Positions 7,242 through 16,438 of a stretch of DNA of 64,000 nt are shown piece by piece (within the stretch, counting starts at the first letter, position 1; every line of letters begins with the position of its first letter). A program made the translations under genes and the position numbers. Below the pieces are notes generated by a model. It searched no databases. It saw nothing but the letters and a program-made list of their open reading frames with translations, and was not told the origin of the DNA. The stretch is from Asticcacaulis currens (GTDB lineage: Bacteria > Pseudomonadota > Alphaproteobacteria > Caulobacterales > Caulobacteraceae), in contig NZ_JAQQKW010000002.1 in NCBI RefSeq assembly GCF_028550395.1, forward strand, positions 1 to 64,000, in the 5' to 3' direction.

Positions 7242-8859
7242 GATGGCCCTCCCCGTGTGACGTGTAGTCCGGAGCGGGTTGCGCTGCCGGGGGCACAAAA
7301 CCCGCTTCCGGTGCAGCGACGCGTAAGGTCGTCATCATACCCGACTGCATATGGAACATCAGGTGGCAGTGATAGGGCCAGTCACCGGGCTCGGTGGCCG
7401 AGAGCAACACCGACACGGTCTGACCCGGCGGCACAATCACCGTATGCTTGTCCGGCAGGCGATCCGCATCCTGTCCGTTTTCAAGCTGCACAAACATGCC
7501 GTGCAGATGCAGGGGATGCGCCATCATGGTTTCATTGACGTAGATCAGCCGCACCCGCTCATTATAGCCTAACTCAATGCCGTTTTCGGGGGAGAAGGTT
7601 TTGCCGTTTATCGTCCAGATATAGCGCTCCATATTGCCGCCCAGCACCACCTTGATAAAGCGCGTGGGGGCGCGCGTATCACTCTGAGGCGTCAGGCTTT
7701 TCAACTGAGCATAGTCGAGCACCACGGCCCCTTTGGGCGCGCCGCTGTCGGCCCATCCGCTGTCGTGGTCCATCTGGCTCATATCCATATTGGGATCGTC
7801 GCGCATCATGATATCCATATTCATGTCCCCCATCCTGAGCACGGCACGCGGGCGATGCGTCAGGATGTCCCCTGTCATCCCTTCACGCAGGGCCAGCGTC
7901 CCCAACGCAAAGCCCTCTCTGTCTAGTGACTCAGCCGCAATCGTATAGGCACGGTCTTCGCGCGGCGTGACGATGACATCATAGGTTTCGGCATTGCCGA
8001 AGCGGAACTCATCGACCTCAACCGGCTCCACCGGACGGCCATCGGCGGCCACGACCGTCATTTTCAGGCCCGGAATCCGCACATCGTACATCGTCATGGC
8101 CGAGGCATTGATAAAGCGCAGGCGCACCCGCTCACCCGGCCGGAACAGGCCCGTCCAGTTCTGGGCATTGGTCAGGCCGTTGACCAGAAAACGGTAGCCG
8201 GTGACGTCAGACAGGTCGGTGGGGAGCATACGCATCTTCCCCCACTCACCGGCTGATTTCAGAGCCTTACCAAGCCCCTTTTCATGCGCGTCCTTAAGCA
8301 GGTCACCCACCGTGCGGCGTTTGTACTGATAATAGTCGGATGACGCTTTCAGATTGGCCTGAATGCGTGCGGCGCTGTCCTGATGATAGTCGGACAGCAG
8401 CACCACATAGTCGCGGTCGGCCTGAATGGGGTCCGGTGTTTTGGGGGCGATGACAATACCCGCATAGAGGCCGTCCGCCTCCTGCCCCAGCGAATGCGAG
8501 TGGTACCAGTAGGTGCCCGACTGACGGATCGGGAAACGATAGGTGAAGGTCTCACCGGGGGCTATGCCCTTGAAGCCGTTGAAGCCCGGCGCGCCGTCCA
8601 TCACGCCCGGCAGCAGCAGACCGTGCCAGTGGACCGAGGTCGGTGTTTTCAAGCGGTTGGTGACATGGATCACCGCCTCATCGCCTTCGGTGAAACGCAG
8701 GACGGGGCCGGGAATGGTGCCGTTGACGGCGATCTTGGGAACGGGTTTGCCGCCAATGGTGGACTGGACCTGCGATATAGTCAGGTCATAGGTGCGGGTT
8801 TCGGCCAGGACCATAGAGGCGCACAGGCTGAAGAAACCCGCCAAAAGCATGGATTTCAT
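7228..8859 (-). CDS. copA: Multicopper oxidase CopA, copper resistance
   Basis: A 543-residue periplasmic oxidase of three cupredoxin domains. All four copper motifs are visible: HWHG (H77, H79), YHSHS (H120, H122), HPLHLHG (H448, H451, H453) and HCHLMFHMQSGM (H497, C498, H499, H503, M508). A Met/Asp-rich segment MGDMNMDIMMRDDPNMDMSQM and a His tail (GEGHHAHH) fit Cu(I) binding. It oxidises Cu(I) to less toxic Cu(II) and can bind excess copper. The leader MKSMLLAGFFSLCASMVLAE is Sec-like; many CopA proteins use Tat, so export of the folded enzyme here is worth noting. It lies between a Cys/His-rich small gene and copB. Confidence 0.95.
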   Translation of the reverse strand: MKSMLLAGFFSLCASMVLAETRTYDLTISQVQSTIGGKPVPKIAVNGTIPGPVLRFTEGDEAVIHVTNRLKTPTSVHWHGLLLPGVMDGAPGFNGFKGIAPGETFTYRFPIRQSGTYWYHSHSLGQEADGLYAGIVIAPKTPDPIQADRDYVVLLSDYHQDSAARIQANLKASSDYYQYKRRTVGDLLKDAHEKGLGKALKSAGEWGKMRMLPTDLSDVTGYRFLVNGLTNAQNWTGLFRPGERVRLRFINASAMTMYDVRIPGLKMTVVAADGRPVEPVEVDEFRFGNAETYDVIVTPREDRAYTIAAESLDREGFALGTLALREGMTGDILTHRPRAVLRMGDMNMDIMMRDDPNMDMSQMDHDSGWADSGAPKGAVVLDYAQLKSLTPQSDTRAPTRFIKVVLGGNMERYIWTINGKTFSPENGIELGYNERVRLIYVNETMMAHPLHLHGMFVQLENGQDADRLPDKHTVIVPPGQTVSVLLSATEPGDWPYHCHLMFHMQSGMMTTLRVAAPEAGFVPPAAQPAPDYTSHGEGHHAHH

Positions 8860-8921
8860 GAGTGTTTTCCTGAAAAACGTGAGGATCCGCGCCCGCTGTG
8901 GGCGACATACGAGTCCGGTTT

Positions 8922-9275
8922 TCAGGCGCGCGGCGGGCGCATCAGGTCGTCGCTGAGGGCAAAGCGCAACCGTTGATCGCTGCCAAAGCCGGTACGTATG
9001 CGGCCTTCATAGACCACCGGTGACGCCACCGGCGGCAGACTCAGCGCTCCGGCGGCACAGTGGCTGACCGGACACTGACAGGCGCTGCCGCAATCGTGGT
9101 GCGACGTTTCGACAGGGTGTTTGTCGTGCGGCGCTGCCTGTTCACCCATCTTCATCTCGTGACAGGGCATGGGCTCGGCAACGCTGGCGTTTTGCGCTTG
9201 CGCCATGACCGGGCCCGCCATCGTCACCAGGACGAAGGCCAGCAATCCGGCAATACGGCTCAGTCGCTTCCACAT
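8922..9275 (-). CDS. Cys/His/Met-rich periplasmic protein of the copper operon
   Basis: A 117-residue protein with an N-terminal signal or anchor (about 1-25). A short region follows with MPCHEMKMGEQ, HDKH, SHHDCGSACQCPVSHC and four closely spaced cysteines, a typical soft-metal binding pattern. It is the first gene of the copper set, 62 nt upstream of copA on the same strand. A periplasmic copper-binding or delivery role is inferred from composition and place only. The GH43 stop lies 32 nt upstream, so it either has a promoter inside GH43 or is read from the arabinan operon. Confidence 0.75.
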   Translation of the reverse strand: MWKRLSRIAGLLAFVLVTMAGPVMAQAQNASVAEPMPCHEMKMGEQAAPHDKHPVETSHHDCGSACQCPVSHCAAGALSLPPVASPVVYEGRIRTGFGSDQRLRFALSDDLMRPPRA

Positions 9276-9307
9276 GCGCTCTCCTTAGCAGGAATTCGCG
9301 TGCTTGC

Positions 9308-10906
9308 CTATCGCTCGGCGCAATCGGGGGACGCCGAACCTTTGACCGAGGCCTTGAGCGGAGCCTGCGGGGTCACGGCCAGGGCCTGCCACTCCTGCGC
9401 CGCCACGGCGGCATAGGTCTTGCCATCGGTCGAAGCGTCGAACACGGCGCGCAGACAACGGGTGGTTACCGGCGCAAACGAGACAGGATTATAGGCGTTG
9501 AGACGACTTCTGTAGGCCGTCGTGGCTTTGACGGGTTTCCACGTTTCTCCGTCACGATATTCCAGATGCCAGTCCTTTGGCGGTGCGACGCCGACACCGG
9601 ACCCTGCCGGCTGATCGCCCCAGAAGTAGAGGCTGGCCCCATTCAGCGTCACCGGCTGATCCCACTGATACAGCACCCATTGCTGCTTCGGATTGTTCGG
9701 CGACCAGGTGGCCCACATGTCGGGCGGCAGGGGGGCTATGTGCACCTTGCCGTCATTGAGGGCGCGCAGCCAGTACTGCACCGGCACCGGGGCATTGGAG
9801 GCGGTGATGCGGGCGTGCGAGGCAATATTGCGAATGGGCGTGGCGTCAAAGGGCGCGCCGCCCGTCGGGACGACCTTTTGGGGACGCGGTGGTGACACGC
9901 TGTCGTCCCATCGCACCTCATCCAGCGCCACCGAGCGACGGAAATGCCCCCCGCCTTTGGCATCCGCCGTATGATAGGCGATGTACCACTTGTCCTTAAA
10001 GGCGATAAGGCCTGAATGCGAGGTGGTCGAGGACACTGGATCGAGCAGGACGCCGCGATAGGTCCAGGGTCCCAGCGGCGAAGGCGCTGTGCCATAGGCG
10101 ATGCAGGCGTAATAGACGGCCTCGGTGCACTCGGAATTGGGCCCTGCCCTGTTCCCGGCATAGGCCATGTAGTAGGTGCCCTTGCGTTTGAAAATCCACG
10201 CGGCCTCAAAGAAGCCGGTCAGGCTGGTGACATCAATGGGCGTGCCTTTGAACGTCAACATATCGGGTTCCAGCTCGACTCCTTTCAGGCGGCCAAACGT
10301 CCCCCAGTAGAGATAGACGCGGTCATCCTCATCGACCAGCACGGTCGGGTCGATATTTTGAATGGTGTTGGGCACAGGCCACGATTGCGACACGACCGGT
10401 CCCGACGGGTGGGCATCGACCCACGGCCCGGTAGGTGTATCCGAAACGGCAACGCCAATGGCGAAGCCGTCCTTGTTCGTAGAGTCCTTCTGCATCACCG
10501 GGGCGTAGAGATAGAAGCGCTTATCCGGCCCCTGCACGATCTGAGGGGCATAGGCGCGGCCTGGCGTCGCCCATTTGAACACCGCATCCGGTTTCAGAAA
10601 GTGCGGATAATGCGTCCAATGTCCCGATTGCGGATCATCGCTGACCAGCATCTGCCATTCGGGCATGATGAAGTCATTGACGCCCGGTTCCGCCGTATCT
10701 CGTCCGGTAATTATATACATCCTGCCCCCGGCCACCAGCGGCGCGGGATCGGTCGTATAGTCAGCCCCGTCTTTGAGGATGGGGTTTGAGCGGGCACTGA
10801 CCGCGCGTGCCTCTAGCGCCGGATTGGGCGCATAGACGACGGGCTCGGCCTGCGCCGCACAGGCGGCCAGCCACGGCAGCAGGCTGATCAGGGACAGGGG
10901 GCGCAT
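9308..10906 (-). CDS. Glycoside hydrolase family 43, exported
   Basis: A 532-residue five-bladed beta-propeller enzyme with the three GH43 acids: base D53 (TTDPAPLV), pKa-modulating D186 (NIDPTVLV) and acid E234 (FEAAWIF). Family members cleave alpha-L-arabinofuranosides or beta-xylosides. A C-terminal domain (about 375-515: ITASNAPVPVQYW, WVLYQWDQPVTLNGASLYFWGD) looks like a galactose-binding-type carbohydrate module. The leader LLPWLAACAAQA may be a lipobox, so surface anchoring is possible. It starts 9 nt after the GH127 stop. With a beta-L-arabinofuranosidase beside it, pectic arabinan or arabinan side chains are the likely target. Confidence 0.9.
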   Translation of the reverse strand: MRPLSLISLLPWLAACAAQAEPVVYAPNPALEARAVSARSNPILKDGADYTTDPAPLVAGGRMYIITGRDTAEPGVNDFIMPEWQMLVSDDPQSGHWTHYPHFLKPDAVFKWATPGRAYAPQIVQGPDKRFYLYAPVMQKDSTNKDGFAIGVAVSDTPTGPWVDAHPSGPVVSQSWPVPNTIQNIDPTVLVDEDDRVYLYWGTFGRLKGVELEPDMLTFKGTPIDVTSLTGFFEAAWIFKRKGTYYMAYAGNRAGPNSECTEAVYYACIAYGTAPSPLGPWTYRGVLLDPVSSTTSHSGLIAFKDKWYIAYHTADAKGGGHFRRSVALDEVRWDDSVSPPRPQKVVPTGGAPFDATPIRNIASHARITASNAPVPVQYWLRALNDGKVHIAPLPPDMWATWSPNNPKQQWVLYQWDQPVTLNGASLYFWGDQPAGSGVGVAPPKDWHLEYRDGETWKPVKATTAYRSRLNAYNPVSFAPVTTRCLRAVFDASTDGKTYAAVAAQEWQALAVTPQAPLKASVKGSASPDCAER

Positions 10907-10915
10907 CCGGATGCC

Positions 10916-13312
10916 TCAGGCCGGTTTGGCTACGGGAGCCGTCGTAAACAGGCGCACCCCAAAGACCGGACCGGCGGATTTCCCTTCCTGTGGATTGAAC
11001 TTGACCGTGACCTTTTGTTTGCCGCGCGTCAGCTCATAGGGGATGGGGTAATCGACGTCGATCCACGCGCCCGGTTGACGACCCGACAGGCGCTCATGCG
11101 CGATGACCGTGCCGTCGATCTCGATGGTGAAGCTGCGGTTGAATTCCGAGCCCCAATAGGTCGCCTGAAGCACCAGCGGGCCAGAATCGTTTTTGCCGTC
11201 CTTGGTCGTCTTCATCTCAAAGCTGAAGAAGCCCCCTGTGCGGGCGTCGCGGCCATTGCGGGCGCGATAGACCACGGGGTAGGAGTTGCCGCCGGTTTGC
11301 AGGTTGTGGTCGCGCTCGGGCTGCATTTCGCCCAGATGCATGACATCGACCGAACGGTTGGCGATGTCTTTCAAACGGGCCTGTTCGGCGCGATAGGCGA
11401 CCTGAGCCTGCGCCCATTCCGCGTCGCTGTAGCGGTTGAAATAGACCGCTGTGCGGCGTTCGTACTGCGCATAGAAAGGACGGAAAGTCATATCCCCCGG
11501 ACGTCCTGAGCCTTTGGATACATATACCGCTTCGGTCGCCGAGACGGGTTGGAAGCTGCCGATCAGGTCGGAACCGACCAGTGCCGGCGCATCGCCTTCC
11601 CACGGCTGATCCGCTGGCCCCAGATCGGCAGCGAGCACCATCGGGCCGCGCAGCAGGGCCACGACCTTGTCATCACCCGCTGCGGTCTCAAAACGCAGGT
11701 CCAGCGGCAGGTCGAGCGTCACCACGTCGCCCGCGCGCCATTTGCGGGTGATCAGGGCATAGCCGTCGTTCATCCTGGCCAGGGCCGGCTTGCCATTGAC
11801 GCGTAAGGTTGAGGATTTGGCCCAGCCCGGGATACGCACGGCCACGGTGAAGGTCTTCGTGCCCGAAAGCTGGCTCAGTTTCAGCGCCACCTGCCCCTCA
11901 TAGGGGTATTTGGTGGTCAGTTCGAACGCCGCTTTTTGCTCCGCCCAGTTGACCTTTGACGGGATAAACAGGTTGATGAACAGCGTCTTGTCCTGCTGCC
12001 AGTAGATCGAATCCCCATGCTTGGAATGGGTTTCAATCCCCGACAGGACACAGCACCAGAAGGAGTTTTCCTCATCCGAGAAACCGCGCGCCATGCCCGA
12101 CATCAGCGGCATCATATAGGTGAACATGCCGGTTTTCGGGTTCTGATGCGCCAGCATGTGATTGAGGTGCGCACGCTCGTAATAGTCGAACCACGCCGCC
12201 TTCGGCGACCAGCTATACAGGTGGCGCGTCAGCTTGAGCATATTGTAGGTGTTGCAGCTTTCGCAGGTCTGCTCGGTGATATGGGCCGAGATGGTGTCCG
12301 GCTCGAAGAAATATTCCCGGTCGGCATTGCCGCCAATGACGAAGCTGTGGTGGTTGACGACGCGCTCCCAGAAGAAGCTGGAAGCGGTCTGATACTGCGG
12401 CTTCTGCGTCAGCTCATAAAGGCGCGCCAGACCGATCAGCTTTGGCACCTGCGTATTGGCGTGGTTGTTGGCCAGCTTGTCTTCACGGGCCGCCAGCGGG
12501 TCGAGCATCCGGTGATGATAGAGCCGCTCCGACAGTTTCAGCCAGCGCGGATTGTTCGTGCGGCTATAGAGTTCGGCGAAGCTCTCATTGATGCCGCCGT
12601 GTTCGCAATCGAGCACCTTCTGCGTCTGGGCGTCGTCCAGCGCCGCAAAGACCTTTTCGATATAGCCGCCCAGCTTTTCGGCCACCGGGATGCCGCGGTC
12701 GATACCGCAATAGGCCTGCGCGTCCAGAAGCCCGGCAAACAGCTTGTGCCAGTTATAGAAGGGCACCCAGCAGCCATTGAGATCGAAGCCCGCCGAGCGG
12801 ATATCGCCCGCCATGATTTCGGGGAAGATTTCCTTGCCATCGACGATAGAGCCGTCCTTACGCTTGCGCATAAAGCCAGCCGCATAGCCGTCGCCCTGCG
12901 CCGCCTGCACCTTTTCGAGTTCGGAAATAATGTAGTGGATGCGGGTCACACATTCGGCATCACCCGTCTGGGCGTGCATCAGCGACAGGGCCGACAGATA
13001 GTGCCCCAGCCCTTCGCCGGCGATGGTGTCGGATTCCCAGCCGCCGTAAATCTCACCCTTCACCGGCAGACCGGCGAACTTGTGATAATTGTGCAGGAAG
13101 CGGTCGGGCGACAGGAACAGCAGGTAGCGTCGGTTGGCCTCTACAGCGTCAAGGAAGGGCGATGGCAGCAGGCGCACCTGAGTCAGCGGGATGGGCGTAG
13201 CGACGATGGGGGCTGAGGCTACGGCCGGGCCGCCGATGGCGGTCAGAAGCGTCAGGGCCCCGGCCCCGCAGAGCAGGGCGCGGCGATCGGTTTGAAAGGT
13301 CGTGCGGATCAT
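10916..13312 (-). CDS. GH127 beta-L-arabinofuranosidase-like enzyme (1)
   Basis: A 798-residue protein of the DUF1680/GH127 family. A Tat-like leader (TDRRALLCGAG) precedes an (alpha/alpha)6 barrel (about 45-450) and C-terminal beta domains (450-798). The zinc-cysteine site known from Bifidobacterium HypBA1 is present: E351 and C353 in TCESCNTYNM, and C420, C421 in FWCCVLSG. In that family a cysteine is the nucleophile. Members remove beta-L-arabinofuranose from arabino-oligosaccharides or plant glycoproteins. It is flanked closely by GH43 and a DUF5695-like gene in one operon; a paralogue sits at 51905. Confidence 0.93.
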   Translation of the reverse strand: MIRTTFQTDRRALLCGAGALTLLTAIGGPAVASAPIVATPIPLTQVRLLPSPFLDAVEANRRYLLFLSPDRFLHNYHKFAGLPVKGEIYGGWESDTIAGEGLGHYLSALSLMHAQTGDAECVTRIHYIISELEKVQAAQGDGYAAGFMRKRKDGSIVDGKEIFPEIMAGDIRSAGFDLNGCWVPFYNWHKLFAGLLDAQAYCGIDRGIPVAEKLGGYIEKVFAALDDAQTQKVLDCEHGGINESFAELYSRTNNPRWLKLSERLYHHRMLDPLAAREDKLANNHANTQVPKLIGLARLYELTQKPQYQTASSFFWERVVNHHSFVIGGNADREYFFEPDTISAHITEQTCESCNTYNMLKLTRHLYSWSPKAAWFDYYERAHLNHMLAHQNPKTGMFTYMMPLMSGMARGFSDEENSFWCCVLSGIETHSKHGDSIYWQQDKTLFINLFIPSKVNWAEQKAAFELTTKYPYEGQVALKLSQLSGTKTFTVAVRIPGWAKSSTLRVNGKPALARMNDGYALITRKWRAGDVVTLDLPLDLRFETAAGDDKVVALLRGPMVLAADLGPADQPWEGDAPALVGSDLIGSFQPVSATEAVYVSKGSGRPGDMTFRPFYAQYERRTAVYFNRYSDAEWAQAQVAYRAEQARLKDIANRSVDVMHLGEMQPERDHNLQTGGNSYPVVYRARNGRDARTGGFFSFEMKTTKDGKNDSGPLVLQATYWGSEFNRSFTIEIDGTVIAHERLSGRQPGAWIDVDYPIPYELTRGKQKVTVKFNPQEGKSAGPVFGVRLFTTAPVAKPA

Positions 13313-13328
13313 CTGGCGTTTCCCTGTG

Positions 13329-16097
13329 TCAGGCGCGGATCAGGTCTATAGTGACGGGTTCGGCTTTCAGCGGCACCGCATAGGCGCCCAGAGCCTTATC
13401 GGCCTTGAGGCTATAGGGCCTGGCCCCCTTCACCGTGGTTTCAAAATTCACGTAGGCGACGGGCGTCTGGGCGTCGGCAGCGCCCAAAGTCAGGTGCACC
13501 TTGCCGCTGACGCTGTCATAGGCGACCTCCGCGATCTTACCCGCATCCAGCGTGATCCACAGACCCGCCGGGGCGATAAAGACGCGACGGCGGGCGCTGT
13601 CCTTCGGCGCAAGGCGGATCACGCCATCGGACGTTTTGACTACGCCGCCAAAGCCGGTCCAGCCGAACACCGGGTGTTTGACCAGATACGAGGCCGAGGT
13701 CACGGCGTGACCGAAGAAGCTCATGCCATAGTCGCCATTGATGGCGTCCCACTTCATGGCGTCCGGGAAGGAATGGAAGGCCGCCGAGGCAAAACCCTCT
13801 GCGTCGATATTGGTCAGCGAGCCCATCAGTCCGCCATAGGCGACGCGCAGCATGTAGAGGTCATCCGGCGTTTCGCGGTAGGCGTCGAACAGCGGTACGG
13901 CATTGAGCGACGAGCCGTAATGGTGCAACTGACGCTCAATCCGCGACAGCTTGCCGGCATAGAGGAAGTCCCAGAAGCGTCGCGCCGAGCCGTTATAGCC
14001 CCAGTGCGGGATGGCCGGGTCATAGGCCATGATGACTTCGCGCGTGACATCGGCCTTATCCTGATGGCCGAAGTAGCGCATCCACATATAAACTTCGGCC
14101 TGACCGGTGGAATCCCACGGCATTTCCGAGCCGAACGGATATTTCAGCGTCTTCCAGATTTCGACGCGGCCTTTCATCAACGCCTCGACCTCTGCGGCCA
14201 GTTCGGTCCAGCCTTCCCGTTTCAGATCGAGCAGGATGTAGAGGAAGACATCGCCTTCCATCTGCCCGAACTGCGTATAGTAGGGGGCTTTGCTCATCAT
14301 GGCCTTGATGGTTTCGGCTGCCCGCGTCAGATAGGTCTGCCAGGTTTCGCCCGCCGTCATGTCCGTGTGGTAGCGGCCGAGGCGATACAGCGTCCACCAC
14401 GCGGCGGCCGGATGCGGATAGTTGTAGGACCGCCCCAGATCGGCAGCGTGCTTACGGTCCCAGGCCGACCAAACCTTCCAGTTCAGAGACGCATCATAGG
14501 TGCCCTTGGGCATCCCTTCGGGGTCATAGAACATCAGCGATTTGCGCACGCCGTACTTATCGGGCCCGTCCGGCGTCTGGATTTGCCCCCACAGGGTGGT
14601 GTTGGCGAAGCGCTCGAACTTTTGCACCTCTTCGGGCTTCGGATTGTCGAGCTGCTTCATGATGGCCGCCAGCCACGCCCCGGCCCCGCCTTCGTCCGAC
14701 AGGCCCGACACCCAAACGCGATTGTCCTGAAGCACCAGCGCCTGTTTTTCGCGGTCGTAAATCAGGATCGACGGCGAACGCTTGAACGGATCATCCGGGT
14801 TTTCGTACCACTGCTTGGTGGTCAGAAAGTGCCCCATATCGCCCACGGCCTCGGCTTGCGGCTTGGTCACCTTGTAATGGACGGTCTGCTGTGTGCCGCC
14901 GGCATAGGTCAGAGTCAGGCGCGCGCGGCCCAGCGTCTTGCCCGCCACGCTGAATTTCAGCCAGCCGCCTCTGATATCGCCCGCAGGCGTGACCTCCAGC
15001 GCGCCTTGCGGATGCACGGCGAAGGCTTTGACCGGCTTGGGGGCATGGACAAAGAGGTCGGCGGGCAGGTCGGTCGGCACGACATAGCCGGGAATACCGA
15101 CGGCGACCGGACGACCCTGTTTGATCAGGGTCGGCTCGATCTCTCGGATCGAGGGCGACAGCACGAATTTCAGCGCCACACGGGTCGATTGCCCCGGCCT
15201 CAACATCAGAGACGTGGGCGTGTTCCACTGTTCGACGCCCTTCCATTCGCTGTCGGCAAAGCCCTTGGCGTGCGTCATCCAGCTGTAGAAGCCTTCGAAC
15301 GTCATGTTGCGCGGTTCGATATCGCTGTAAATGGCCGGCTTTTTGTCGGCGTCGCGCGTGTTGAGGATCGGCTTGTACAGCTCGAACTTCGCCGTATCGC
15401 TGGCGGGCAGAACCAGCAGGGACGGCCCCTGCCCGTTAAGACGGTTGACCTGAAGATAGCCGGCATTCAGGCCGACATATGGATCATAGAAGGAGGCGAC
15501 ATCGTGGGCCTCATCGAGGTGACGCCCGCTGATGATATTGTCAAAGACCATGGCCATGCCCAGCCCGCCGACCTCAATCGTCTTTTGGGTGGGGTTCGTC
15601 AGGGTAAAGCTCAGGACCAGCTTGCCCCCAGACACGCTCCACGTCCGCACCACCTTCAGCGGCATATCCGCACCGAGGCTGGCGGTAATGTCCGCTGAGG
15701 CCAAAGCACCATTCGGTTTTGGCAGGGCCCTGACCTTCACGCGGCGATAGGCCGTCGAATGGTCGCGCCACGTCTCGTCATCTTCGACGCGCACGCGCAG
15801 GTCGATATCCCCCAGACGGTAGCACCCATCGCCCAGACGCTGGGTGAAACGGTGCCGCGGGGCGAAGTCGAAGCCACCCCCTACACCCTTGGGGGCCAAC
15901 GAGACGAGGGTCTGAGAGGTTTCCTGAAGCTCGATATGAAAATCCGGCGTTTCGTGGACCGTGGTCTGCGCCTCGGCGCTGTTCCACGCAAAGCCACCCG
16001 TTTCAGCGGCCTGCGCCAGAGTGGGCGCGGCCAGTGCCGCGGCCATGGCCGTCAGGCTGGCGCGGCGGGTGAGTGTCGAAACGGCGGATGGCGTCAT
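13329..16097 (-). CDS. DUF5695-like putative polysaccharide enzyme, Tat-exported
   Basis: A 922-residue protein with a Tat leader (LTRRASLTAMAAALAAPTLAQA). Residues 40-400 look like beta-sandwich domains (GVGGGFDFAPRHRF, IDLRVRVEDDETW, WSVSGGKLVLSFTLTN). Residues about 450-830 are helical and rich in Trp/Tyr/acid motifs (YNYPHPAAAWWTLYRLGRYH, YGFGSE-like KYPFGSEMPWDSTGQAEVYMW) like an (alpha/alpha)6 glycosidase barrel, followed by a short beta tail. This layout fits DUF5695 proteins, to my knowledge uncharacterised. It is the first gene of the operon with GH127 and GH43, 16 nt before GH127, preceded by GGAG at six bases from ATG 16097. Enzymatic activity is inferred, not shown. Confidence 0.75.
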   Translation of the reverse strand: MTPSAVSTLTRRASLTAMAAALAAPTLAQAAETGGFAWNSAEAQTTVHETPDFHIELQETSQTLVSLAPKGVGGGFDFAPRHRFTQRLGDGCYRLGDIDLRVRVEDDETWRDHSTAYRRVKVRALPKPNGALASADITASLGADMPLKVVRTWSVSGGKLVLSFTLTNPTQKTIEVGGLGMAMVFDNIISGRHLDEAHDVASFYDPYVGLNAGYLQVNRLNGQGPSLLVLPASDTAKFELYKPILNTRDADKKPAIYSDIEPRNMTFEGFYSWMTHAKGFADSEWKGVEQWNTPTSLMLRPGQSTRVALKFVLSPSIREIEPTLIKQGRPVAVGIPGYVVPTDLPADLFVHAPKPVKAFAVHPQGALEVTPAGDIRGGWLKFSVAGKTLGRARLTLTYAGGTQQTVHYKVTKPQAEAVGDMGHFLTTKQWYENPDDPFKRSPSILIYDREKQALVLQDNRVWVSGLSDEGGAGAWLAAIMKQLDNPKPEEVQKFERFANTTLWGQIQTPDGPDKYGVRKSLMFYDPEGMPKGTYDASLNWKVWSAWDRKHAADLGRSYNYPHPAAAWWTLYRLGRYHTDMTAGETWQTYLTRAAETIKAMMSKAPYYTQFGQMEGDVFLYILLDLKREGWTELAAEVEALMKGRVEIWKTLKYPFGSEMPWDSTGQAEVYMWMRYFGHQDKADVTREVIMAYDPAIPHWGYNGSARRFWDFLYAGKLSRIERQLHHYGSSLNAVPLFDAYRETPDDLYMLRVAYGGLMGSLTNIDAEGFASAAFHSFPDAMKWDAINGDYGMSFFGHAVTSASYLVKHPVFGWTGFGGVVKTSDGVIRLAPKDSARRRVFIAPAGLWITLDAGKIAEVAYDSVSGKVHLTLGAADAQTPVAYVNFETTVKGARPYSLKADKALGAYAVPLKAEPVTIDLIRA

Positions 16098-16438
16098 GGT
16101 TCACTCCGTCGGGTGAAAGGGGTTATACTTGCGAAAGATACTCAGGGTTATTTTTCGTTGCAGGACGCGACACATGATAAGCGGCTGGCCGTCACTGCCC
16201 GTGAAAAGGGGTGTCCACCGCCTCGCCAGGGACGGGAGCCGGTGGACATCCAGGGTCTGGAGAGCCCTGACAACCCGGAGGAAGTCAATACTGCCATCAG
16301 AGACCTCAGCCAGACAGGCAGACCGCTCATCACCGGAATTGAGAGCCGTCTACCCGCCAAAATCTAACCTCGCTTTGCGCGCACGGTCAAATATAAAATA
16401 TACGATTGTCCAAAATAATTGTCGGAGTTATTGTACAA
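16098..16438. other. Intergenic region with the arabinan operon promoter
   Basis: This 341-nt gap must hold the promoter of the minus-strand operon starting at 16097. A perfect 9-bp dyad TGTCCACCG/CGGTGGACA (16212-16220/16240-16248) may be an operator or a terminator-like stem. The 16375-16440 end is AT-rich. No gene is supported. A plus-strand frame through 16245-16367 (ESPDNPEEVNTAIRDLSQTG) has protein-like composition but matches nothing I recognise. Confidence 0.4.

Noticed and set aside
13302-15698. 798-codon open frame on the plus strand
   Set aside because: It is antisense to the DUF5695-like gene, lacks domain motifs and has Arg/Gly/Pro-rich shadow composition caused by GC-rich codons on the other strand.
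16245-16367. Plus-strand frame ESPDNPEEVNTAIRDLSQTG as a gene remnant
   Set aside because: Protein-like composition but no recognisable family and no start or ribosome site; kept only as a note on the intergenic region.
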